A DNA stretch of 5,282 nt, taken from assembly GCA_937926195.1 (NCBI GenBank), contig CALEXZ010000006.1, positions 1 through 5,282 on the forward strand, written 5' to 3'. A program made the position numbers and the translations under genes. Under the pieces are notes generated by a model that saw only the letters and a program-made list of their open reading frames with translations, was not told the DNA's origin and ran no database searches. Source of the DNA: an uncultured Actinomyces sp. (GTDB lineage Bacteria > Actinomycetota > Actinomycetes > Actinomycetales > Actinomycetaceae). Below are positions 1-4,625 of the stretch, one piece after another. Positions within the stretch are counted from its first letter, which is position 1. Every line of letters starts with the position of its first letter.

Positions 1-25
1 GTTCTCTCGCCGCGGAGGAACCTCT

Positions 26-715
26 ATGCCCACGAACGACGCCTCCACGTCCTCCTCTATCACTGTCAACGTTCCCCCAGCGCGACGGAGCTGGCTTTCA
101 TGGAAGTTCCTGGTCTGCGCCGTCGTCGTGGCGGTCGTTCTCGGCGCAATCGTCACCATGAACCTCGGGTCGGTGTTCGGGTCGCTGCCCTTGTCGGGCA
201 GCCAGTCGGAGTCGACCAACACCCAGGTTGTTCGGTCTATCGAGTTCAAGCAGGACATCACTCTCCTGAGCCTGTCGGTGGATGCCGTCGCCACTCAGGA
301 GAACAGTTCTCACATCGGTTCCTGGAAGATCCCCGGCACCAGCCAGACGGCGATCATGCGGTACGGTTTTGACGCGAAGCTGGGCATTGACGGCTCCAAG
401 GTCACCATCGAGCAGACGGGCGAGTCCTCCTACACGATCACCGTGCCCTCCTTCGAGTTCCTGGCGTACGACAACTTCACCGTCGAGACGGTGTCCGAGG
501 ACGGTGGCGTCCTGTCTGGCATGACTCCGGACATCGACAAGGAGGAGATGGTGAACGGTCTCATCAACGACGAGACCAAGGCCCAGCACGTCGCCGACAA
601 CGTCGAGCTGCTCAAGATCCAGTGCGAGAACTTCTACAACAACATCGTGCACGCCATCGATCCCGGCATCGTCCTCACCTTCGTCTACACCGACGTGGTT
701 GCGGACGCCGCCTGA
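26..715 (+). CDS. Membrane-anchored DUF4230-like protein
   Basis: A 229-residue protein of unknown biochemical role. It has a polar, Ser/Thr-rich N-terminus (residues 1-20), one strong hydrophobic segment at about 27-47, and a long extracytoplasmic-type domain. This is the layout of a single-pass anchored protein with its C-terminus outside. The block at 116-150 (DAKLGIDGSKVTIE, then a SYTITVPSFEFL stretch) resembles DUF4230 proteins, whose hallmark is a G-I-D-x-S-K strand followed by an I-T-V/L-P strand. A charged, probably helical region (168-210) and a final strand (FVY, 219-221) also fit. The ATG at 26 is preceded by GGAGGA at 14-19 with 6 bases of spacing, so the start is secure. The promoter lies outside the window. 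The EcsC-family relic begins 15 bases after the stop, so the two were probably co-transcribed. Coding is certain; the family assignment is from recalled motifs and moderately sure. Confidence 0.75.
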   Translation: MPTNDASTSSSITVNVPPARRSWLSWKFLVCAVVVAVVLGAIVTMNLGSVFGSLPLSGSQSESTNTQVVRSIEFKQDITLLSLSVDAVATQENSSHIGSWKIPGTSQTAIMRYGFDAKLGIDGSKVTIEQTGESSYTITVPSFEFLAYDNFTVETVSEDGGVLSGMTPDIDKEEMVNGLINDETKAQHVADNVELLKIQCENFYNNIVHAIDPGIVLTFVYTDVVADAA

Positions 716-719
716 TCCC

Positions 720-723
720 GGAG
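720..723 (+). promoter_or_regulatory. Ribosome binding site of the EcsC-family relic
   Basis: GGAG lies 7 bases before the GTG at 731, just after the DUF4230 stop codon. It fixes GTG 731 as the ancestral start of the following broken gene, because this GTG is in the same frame as the conserved EcsC-like residues although a TAG interrupts the frame at 776-778. Confidence 0.6.
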
Positions 724-730
724 CACGCCC

Positions 731-1246
731 GTGAGCATCGAACAGTACGACGGCGCCCGGCTCGACGAGACGGCGTAGGCCGGGTCCGAGCTTATCCTCA
801 GTGGCGACCCCGAGGCCGGGTCTGGACTCGTATCCCAGCAGGCCGAGGCCGAGCAGTACGCGATCGCGTTCCTCTCGAAGGTCATCCGGCTGCGAGGCGT
901 GAGGATCGACCGCGAGCAGTTCCTCACCCAGGAGCTGCGCACACTGGGGCTGAGTGACGCCCAGATCGGGCAGGCCATCGCCTCCACACCCGTCCAGGCC
1001 GCCGTCGGGCTCAAAGACCTTGACGCGCTCGCGCTCATCGGCGTCAAGGTCACCAAGGACTCCTTCGCCAAGACGGTGACCAAGGTCGTCCCGGTCCTCA
1101 GCGGGGCGATCTCGGGTGGAATGACCCTCGTCATGCTCAAGAGCCAGGCGGACCGGCTCCGCACCCACCTGCGTGAGCTGCCGCCGCCGAGGGCGGACGC
1201 GGCGGCCTACACCGCAGCGGCACTGGTGTCCACGCAGCGGACATGA
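731..1246 (+). pseudogene. EcsC-family protein, broken (nonsense codon plus internal deletion)
   Basis: Read from GTG 731 the frame gives 15 residues, then TAG at 776-778, then stays open to TGA 1244-1246. After the stop the translation (EQYAIAFLSKVIRLRGVRIDREQFLTQ.. then TPVQA, about 838-1006) matches the N-terminal part of EcsC-family proteins. The segment from IGVKVTKDSFAKTV through VPVLSGAISGG to RTHLREL (about 1037-1180) matches their C-terminal end. Family members have roughly 100-140 residues between these blocks, including hydrophobic Gly/Ala-rich segments. Here the blocks are joined almost directly around 1013-1040, an in-frame internal deletion. A GTG at 899 could start a 115-residue remnant, but it lacks a good ribosome binding site and would have no core domain. 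The in-frame state after TAG suggests recent decay or, for the stop alone, a sequencing error. The EcsC role (membrane-associated, poorly defined) is family knowledge; the inactivity is inferred. Confidence 0.7.
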
Positions 1247-1344
1247 CGCCGAGCACACGTCCGGATGCGAGCGGAATCCGCAGAACTCCGCGGACGTCCG
1301 GTGGACGTGTCGGCTGCGATCCCGGTCATGTCCGCTGTGTGGAC
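1228..1344. repeat. 117-base nested inverted repeat (MITE-like or terminator)
   Basis: The left arm GTCCACGCAGCGGACATGAC (1228-1247) and the reverse complement of 1325-1344 match at 19 of 20 positions. Between the arms sits a second nested pair: GCCG (1248-1251) with CGGC (1311-1314), then a 3-base bulge, then ACACGTCC (1255-1262) with GGACGTGT (1303-1310). The whole can fold into one long imperfect cruciform or RNA hairpin. The left arm contains the last codons and the stop of the EcsC relic. It could be a miniature inverted-repeat element, a transcription terminator for the DUF4230-EcsC unit, or a remnant of a lost insertion. I see no clear target-site duplication next to the arms and no T-run after the right arm. 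Confidence 0.7.
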
Positions 1345-1394
1345 GTAGGGTCGAACGAACACCTGCATGGTGCCCTGCGTCGAGGGCGTCGTCG

Positions 1395-1430
1395 GCCGGC
1401 ACGCCGTCGGAACGCCAATGACGTGCCGGC
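1395..1430. repeat. 9-base inverted repeat
   Basis: GCCGGCACG (1395-1403) and CGTGCCGGC (1422-1430) pair perfectly across an 18-base loop. A weaker competing pair, CAATG (1416-1420) with CATTG (1430-1434), overlaps it. A further hairpin follows at 1450-1497 (GGCATG and CCCC pairing with GGGG and CATGCC). Together with the 1228-1344 element this makes three successive palindromic structures in the gene-free stretch. None has an obvious T-tract, and some may be GC-rich coincidence. Confidence 0.4.
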
Positions 1431-1510
1431 ATTGCGACCGGCGGGTGGAGGCATGAGCCCCGGACCTGGGCTTGGCGTGTGTGGGTTGGGGCATGCCCTC
1501 TTGCCGTCTG

Positions 1511-1610
1511 ATGCAGGAGGCGAAGGTGCGCGCGACGACGTGCGCGAGGCCGTCGAGACCCTGGTGCGCGTGGAGCGCGCGCCGTCTGTCACGGCTCGGA
1601 GGATTCGACC
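1511..1610 (+). pseudogene. Possible VapB-type antitoxin relic
   Basis: The frame at 1525-1581 reads GARDDVREAVETLVRVERA. This resembles the ribbon-helix-helix and dimer region of short VapB antitoxins, where a T-x-x-x-V-x-x-A-L-x-x-L-V motif is followed by a charged helix. A different frame then reads LGGFDP at 1595-1612, like the L-G-G-x-D-P tail of many VapB proteins, which implies a frameshift between the two. No intact start or complete frame exists. The main support is position: directly before a more convincing vapC relic, in the usual antitoxin-toxin order. The match is short and could be chance in GC-rich DNA. Confidence 0.35.
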
Positions 1611-1854
1611 CCGTTGCCCAGGTCCGAGCCCAGGTTGCAGGACCTTCTTGAGTAGGAGGAGGTCTGCGTGCACGGGCTTGTCCTCACCGAGCTCGCCGTG
1701 GGAACCCTCTCGTACCGTGAGGAGCCTCTCCTGGCCTTGCAGAGGTTGCGGAGCCTGCCAACAGCTCGTGACACCGAGGCGCTGTGGCTCATCGAGTCCC
1801 GTCGGCTCTGGGACAGAGGCCTGCCACCCTCGCGGCGACCGTCCGCAGCGGCGC
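1599..1854 (+). pseudogene. VapC-like PIN-domain toxin relic
   Basis: The frame from 1602 reads DST-PLPRSEPRLQDLLE, then TAG (1653-1655), then EEVCVHGLVLTELAVGTL and onward to ALWLIESRRLWDRGL at about 1820. This follows PIN-domain VapC ribonucleases: an N-terminal D-[ST]-[ST] strand, R-x-x-x-x-L-x-x-L-L, then x-E-L-x-x-G with the second catalytic acid (Glu codon 1689-1691), and the I-E-x-x-x-L-x-x-x-G-L helix. The expected V-W-I-D-H segment after DST is missing. So is the W-V-D-x-H catalytic segment after RGL. Beyond that, a different frame resumes with LAATVRSGAQWW, like the family's L-L-A-A-x-L-x-x-G-A-x-L-W. The gene therefore shows a stop, two small deletions and a frameshift, and cannot encode an active nuclease. 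A GTG at 1668 after AGGAGGAGG could start an 82-codon fragment, but it would lack the first and later catalytic acids. It runs tail-to-tail into trpB. Confidence 0.55.
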
Positions 1855-3228
1855 TCAGTGGTGGGCGACCGCGCGGCCCGCCTCGCGGGCGTTGGACTCG
1901 GCCGTCATCATCTTGAGGATCTCCGAGATCCTCAGTCCGCGGGTCGGCACGGCCACCGGGTCCTCGAACAGGAGGTCACCGAGCACGTTCTGCACGTACT
2001 CCATGTCCTTGTCCCCGCGCCCCGACAGGTTGACGAGGATGTTCACCGGCTCGCCCTCGTAGCCCTCGGCCTCCAGCTCCTCGGCCATCTTCAGCGCCTG
2101 CGCCAGCGCGTGCGAGGACTCCAGCGCCGGGATGATGCCCTCGTAGCGGCTGAGCATGCGGAAGGCCTGCAGGGCCTCGTTGTCGTCGATGCCCAGGTAC
2201 TCGGCCCGCCCCGTCTGCATGAGCCAGGCGTGCTCAGCGCCCACGCCCGGGTAGTCCAGGCCCGCGGACACCGAGAAGGACTCGCCCACGTTGCCGTCGC
2301 TGGAGCGCAGCACGTAGGAGCGCGAGCCGTGCAGGACGCCGATCTCACCACGGTTGAGTGGCGCCCCGTGACGGTGCGTGTCCAGGCCCTCCCCGGCCGG
2401 CTCCACACCGATGAGACGCACCTCGGCGTTGCCGGGCTCGTCCTTGAGGTACTCGGCGAAGGCGCCGATGGCGTTGGACCCGCCCCCGACGGCGGCGACG
2501 ACGCAGTCCGGCAGGCGCCCGGTGCGCTCAAGCATCTGCTGGCGCGTCTCCCGGGAGATGACCGACTGGAACTCCTTGACGAGCGTGGGGAAGGGGTGCG
2601 GCCCGCAGGCCGAGCCCAGCAGGTAGTGCGTCGTCGCCAGGTTCTCCACCCAGTCACCCAGCGCGATGTCGATCGCGTTGGACATGGAGCCGCCCTCGTC
2701 GTTGGTCACCGGCACGACCTTCGCCCCCATGAGGCGCATACGGCGCACGTTGGGCTGCTGGCGGGCCACGTCCGTCGCCCCCATGTAGATCGTGCACTCC
2801 ATGCCCATGAGCGCCGCCACCATCGCGGTGGCCGTGCCGTGCTGGCCCGCGCCGGTCTCCGCGATGAGACGGGTCTTGCCCAGACGCTTGGCCAGGAGCG
2901 CCTGAGCCAGCACCTGGTTGCCCTTGTGGGCGCCGCCGTGGGCAAGGTCCTCGCGCTTGAGGAAGATGCGGGCCCGGCCCCGTCCGTGCCCCTCCAGGGG
3001 CAGGTTGGCGCACTCGGTGACCGGGGTGGGCCGGCCCAGGTACTCGCGCTGGAGACGGTCGAGCTCGGCGAGGAAGTCGGGGTCCGCCACGGCCTCGACG
3101 TAGGCCCTCTCCAGCTCGTCGAGCACCGGAAGGAGCTGCTCGGGCACGTACTGGCCGCCGAACTCCCCGAAGAATGCCGGGATGAGGGTGTCGCGGGTCT
3201 GGACCGCCGGGACCTGGTCGCTGGCCAT
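1855..3228 (-). CDS. trpB: Tryptophan synthase beta chain
   Basis: A 457-residue PLP enzyme that condenses indole and L-serine to L-tryptophan in the cytoplasm, normally in an alpha2-beta2 complex with TrpA. The family signature runs the full length: GEFGGQYVPE (21-30), GRPTPVTEC (65-73), HGGAHKGNQ (97-105) with the PLP lysine at Lys102, ETGAGQH (124-130) with catalytic Glu124, the phosphate-binding GGGSNA (248-253), the GxPALESSHAL-type segment near 364-375, and LSGRGDKD (401-408). It is the canonical TrpB1 type, close to the enterobacterial enzyme. That enzyme ends about 14 residues after GDKD, whereas this one continues 49, so there is a C-terminal extension of about 35 residues of unknown role. 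ATG 3228 is chosen because GAGAGG lies 7 bases upstream and homology starts soon after; the frame stays open further upstream only through the leader region. No trpA or other trp gene is in the window. Transcription is probably controlled by the Trp-codon attenuator upstream. Confidence 0.97.
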   Translation of the reverse strand: MASDQVPAVQTRDTLIPAFFGEFGGQYVPEQLLPVLDELERAYVEAVADPDFLAELDRLQREYLGRPTPVTECANLPLEGHGRGRARIFLKREDLAHGGAHKGNQVLAQALLAKRLGKTRLIAETGAGQHGTATAMVAALMGMECTIYMGATDVARQQPNVRRMRLMGAKVVPVTNDEGGSMSNAIDIALGDWVENLATTHYLLGSACGPHPFPTLVKEFQSVISRETRQQMLERTGRLPDCVVAAVGGGSNAIGAFAEYLKDEPGNAEVRLIGVEPAGEGLDTHRHGAPLNRGEIGVLHGSRSYVLRSSDGNVGESFSVSAGLDYPGVGAEHAWLMQTGRAEYLGIDDNEALQAFRMLSRYEGIIPALESSHALAQALKMAEELEAEGYEGEPVNILVNLSGRGDKDMEYVQNVLGDLLFEDPVAVPTRGLRISEILKMMTAESNAREAGRAVAHH

Positions 3229-3235
3229 GAGCCAA

Positions 3236-3241
3236 CCTCTC
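3236..3241 (-). promoter_or_regulatory. trpB ribosome binding site
   Basis: GAGAGG on the minus strand, 7 bases before ATG 3228. It decides the trpB start over the in-frame GTG at 3381. I see no long complement to it in the leader, so direct masking of this site is not the obvious control mechanism. Confidence 0.7.
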
Positions 3242-3249
3242 TCAGTCGT

Positions 3250-3281
3250 GCGTCCGACGGCGCAGGGCACGCCGAAGACGC
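3250..3281 (-). promoter_or_regulatory. Leader hairpin B before trpB
   Basis: On the minus-strand RNA an outer GCGUC/GACGC helix encloses CGGCG/CGCCG with a 7-base loop and a small internal loop. It follows hairpin A after one base and ends 8 bases before the ribosome binding site. No U-tract follows. It may help pause or terminate transcription, or space the ribosome binding site from hairpin A. Confidence 0.4.
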
Positions 3282-3282
3282 G

Positions 3283-3317
3283 ACCGGCCCGCCACCTCAA
3301 AGGAGGGGCGAGCCGGT
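3283..3317 (-). terminator. trp leader hairpin A, probable attenuator terminator
   Basis: Minus-strand RNA arms ACCGGCUCGCC (3317-3307) and GGCGGGCCGGU (3293-3283) pair over all 11 positions, with one U-G wobble. The loop itself holds CCUC/GAGG. On the plus strand the wobble becomes a C-A mismatch, so the structure is better formed in the trpB transcript. It lies between the leader peptide and trpB, where an attenuator terminator belongs. It lacks a classical U-tract, which is common in high-GC actinobacteria, so the termination mode (intrinsic or Rho) is uncertain. DUF368 has no other terminator in the 3384-3426 interval, so it may serve that gene too. Confidence 0.55.
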
Positions 3318-3321
3318 GATC

Positions 3322-3361
3322 GGTGCGCGCAGACGCGAGACTCGCCGTCAGGCGCGCCACC
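3322..3361 (-). promoter_or_regulatory. Leader 1:2 helix spanning the Trp codons
   Basis: In the minus-strand RNA the segment over the second half of the leader peptide (3361-3352, GGUGGCGCGC) pairs with GCGCGCACC (3330-3322), apart from one bulged base. A ribosome stalled on the Trp codons would cover the first arm and free the second. The freed arm can pair with GGUCGCG (3285-3279), again with one bulge. That sequence overlaps the 3' end of hairpin A and the start of hairpin B. This gives the mutually exclusive pairings needed for attenuation. The pairings were found by eye; no folding energies were computed. Confidence 0.5.
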
Positions 3362-3383
3362 ACGGTCCGCGTGCTGTACACAT
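3348..3383 (-). CDS. trpL: Tryptophan leader peptide MCTARGPWWRA
   Basis: A complete 11-codon frame on the minus strand, ATG at 3383 and TGA ending at 3348, with two adjacent Trp codons (TGG TGG, 3362-3357) near its end. Trp is the rarest common codon, and a tandem pair in a tiny frame directly after a promoter and 120 bases upstream of a Trp biosynthetic gene is the classical signature of a ribosome-sensing trp attenuator. There is no Shine-Dalgarno sequence. The ATG begins 7 bases after the -10 box, so the message is probably leaderless, as in many actinobacterial genes. Charged tRNA-Trp shortage would stall the ribosome on codons 8-9 and alter pairing downstream. The frame, codons and position are seen; the regulatory function is inferred. 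Confidence 0.8.
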   Translation of the reverse strand: MCTARGPWWRA

Positions 3384-3390
3384 GGCGCAG

Positions 3391-3419
3391 ATGCTAGGTG
3401 CCGCCCGCATGACGGGCAA
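3391..3419 (-). promoter_or_regulatory. Promoter of trpL-trpB
   Basis: On the minus strand a -35 TTGCCC (3419-3414) is separated by exactly 17 bases from a -10 TAGCAT (3396-3391), a TANNNT box as used by actinobacterial housekeeping sigma factors. The predicted start falls at about 3384-3383, at or next to the leader ATG. The -35 lies only 7 bases beyond the DUF368 stop, so the promoter fills the gap between the two genes. Confidence 0.65.
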
Positions 3420-3426
3420 GGCGCGC

Positions 3427-4497
3427 TCAGCTGGTGGCCATCGTCTGCGCGATCTCGTCACGCACCTGGTGGGCGGCGCTGCGCCGCGTCACGATCTCGT
3501 CGACGACGACGAGCCCCACCACCACGACGAAGCCCAGCAGGCCCAGGCCCACGACCGTCCACAGCTGCTCACCGGGCGGGAGCTGGGTGCCGTCCTCGGA
3601 CTGCCACGGCCACAGTGCCCGCATGCCGCCCACCATGAGCCCCGCCAGCGCAGAGAGCGTCATCGCCTCGAAGCGGGCCAGCAGCACCTGCAGCACCTTG
3701 ACGATGAAGGCCAGGCCGAGGGCCGCCCCCGCCGCGAAGAAGCCCAGGTAGCCCAGGTTGAGCGTGTCGACGGCGCGCAGCGTCGGCTGGTACAGGCCCA
3801 TGGTCAGCAGCAGGAAGGAGCCGGACAGTCCGGGCAGCACGAGGGCGGAGACGGCGATGGCGGCCGCGGCGACGATGATGAGGGGGTTGGGCGTCAACCT
3901 CGTCGGGTCCAGGGACACGAGCAGGTAGGTGAGGACCGCGGCGACGGCCCCGACGGCGACCAGCCGCAGCGGGCTCTGACGGCGAGTGCGCGCCCCGAGC
4001 GGCACCGCCCCCACGGAGGCGGTGATCATCCGCACCGGCACCGCCACGGAGGCGAGCACCATGCCCAGGAACAGGCCGCGCATGAGCGTGGGGTGGTGCT
4101 CGACGGCGTTGGCCATCGGCCCGGCGATCGTGAGCACGGCCGCCGCCATACCCACCATGACGGGCAGGAGCACCCGCCACTGCACCTCGGCCAGGCGGGC
4201 TCGGGCCCTGGTGGCGCGGTCCGGTCCCATGATGAGCGCCTTGAGGGCGGAGATGAGGGCGGAGGCCGAGTCGATGAGCTCGTGGTAGATGCCCACGACG
4301 AGCGCCACCGTGCCTCCCGAGACGCCGGGGACGGTCTCGACCGTCCCGATGAGGGCGCCGCGCACGACATTGCCCACGATCGAGGTGCGCCGGCGCGGGG
4401 CCGGGGCCGCGACGGCTGCGCGCGCGCCGTCGAGGGGGGCGTCGTCGTCGACCCTCTGGCCCTGGGGGCCGGGAGAGGCGGGGGAGGTGGGCGTCAT
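3427..4497 (-). CDS. DUF368/PopT-family polyprenyl-phosphate translocase
   Basis: A 356-residue multi-pass membrane protein of the DUF368 family. Members (PopT) were recently linked to flipping undecaprenyl phosphate back across the cytoplasmic membrane, recycling the lipid carrier for peptidoglycan and other envelope polymers. Key features are a soluble Pro/Ala/Arg-rich N-tail (1-38), the re-entrant signature ETVPGVSGGT (54-63), its internal echo LPGLSGSFLLL (221-231), hydrophobic segments near 64-90, 109-127, 140-160, 178-195, 206-222, 250-273 and 313-333, and the family's GLMVGGMRALWPW (286-298). The two P-G-x-S-G motifs in inverted-repeat-like halves are diagnostic. ATG 4497 has GAGGAG at 4509-4504 with 6 bases of spacing. 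The gene is transcribed toward trpB, but a separate promoter and leader lie between them. Family assignment is firm; the substrate is by homology. Confidence 0.92.
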   Translation of the reverse strand: MTPTSPASPGPQGQRVDDDAPLDGARAAVAAPAPRRRTSIVGNVVRGALIGTVETVPGVSGGTVALVVGIYHELIDSASALISALKALIMGPDRATRARARLAEVQWRVLLPVMVGMAAAVLTIAGPMANAVEHHPTLMRGLFLGMVLASVAVPVRMITASVGAVPLGARTRRQSPLRLVAVGAVAAVLTYLLVSLDPTRLTPNPLIIVAAAAIAVSALVLPGLSGSFLLLTMGLYQPTLRAVDTLNLGYLGFFAAGAALGLAFIVKVLQVLLARFEAMTLSALAGLMVGGMRALWPWQSEDGTQLPPGEQLWTVVGLGLLGFVVVVGLVVVDEIVTRRSAAHQVRDEIAQTMATS

Positions 4498-4533
4498 GGG
4501 AGTCTCCTCGAGATGGGGCGCTGTCCTGCGATG

Positions 4534-4562
4534 ACGGTAAAGGCAGATGCTGTGCGCGTCAT
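4534..4562 (-). promoter_or_regulatory. Possible promoter of the DUF368 gene
   Basis: On the minus strand ATGACG (4562-4557), 17 bases, then TACCGT (4539-4534), a TANNNT-type -10. It would give a 5' leader of about 30 bases, enough for the GAGGAG site. The -35 is weak. A direct repeat TGTGCGC (4551-4557 and 4562-4568), with an 11-base period, overlaps the -35 and could be a protein-binding site. Confidence 0.3.
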
Positions 4563-4589
4563 GTGCGCAGGGCGTGAGACGCGTCGCGG

Positions 4590-4619
4590 TTGCGGTGCCC
4601 CACGACGTCGTCGGACAGT
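4590..4619 (+). promoter_or_regulatory. Possible leaderless promoter of the acetyltransferase gene
   Basis: TTGCGG (4590-4595), 18 bases, then GACAGT (4614-4619). The GTG at 4626 starts 7 bases after the -10 and has no ribosome binding site, which fits a leaderless transcript. A perfect 10-base palindrome ACGACGTCGT (4602-4611) fills the spacer between the boxes, a typical position for a repressor site. Another palindrome, GACGCGTC, lies at 4578-4585. Confidence 0.4.
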
Positions 4620-4625
4620 GGCCCC

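Noticed and set aside
1228..1344. CRISPR array or tandem repeat from the recurring GGACGT/ACGTCC words
   Set aside because: The recurrences are explained by nested inverted repeats; there is no regular repeat-spacer spacing.
98..1432. Long open frame on - (444 codons)
   Set aside because: It is antisense to the DUF4230 gene and the EcsC relic, has no family resemblance, and shows Asp/Arg/Gly/Val-rich shadow composition.
1804..1821. Hairpin GGCTCTG/CAGAGGCC as a trpB terminator
   Set aside because: The stem is short with a bulge, has no T-run, and falls on the conserved RLWDRGL codons of the VapC relic, so coincidence is likely.
1668..1916. 82-codon frame from GTG 1668 with a strong AGGAGGAGG upstream as an intact small gene
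   Set aside because: The residues match only the middle of a PIN domain, and the end of the frame is antisense to trpB. It reads better as part of a broken vapC.
3229..3381. In-frame 51-codon N-terminal extension of trpB from GTG 3381
   Set aside because: It has no ribosome binding site and no TrpB homology. It runs through the leader peptide and hairpins in another frame, whereas ATG 3228 has a well-placed GAGAGG.
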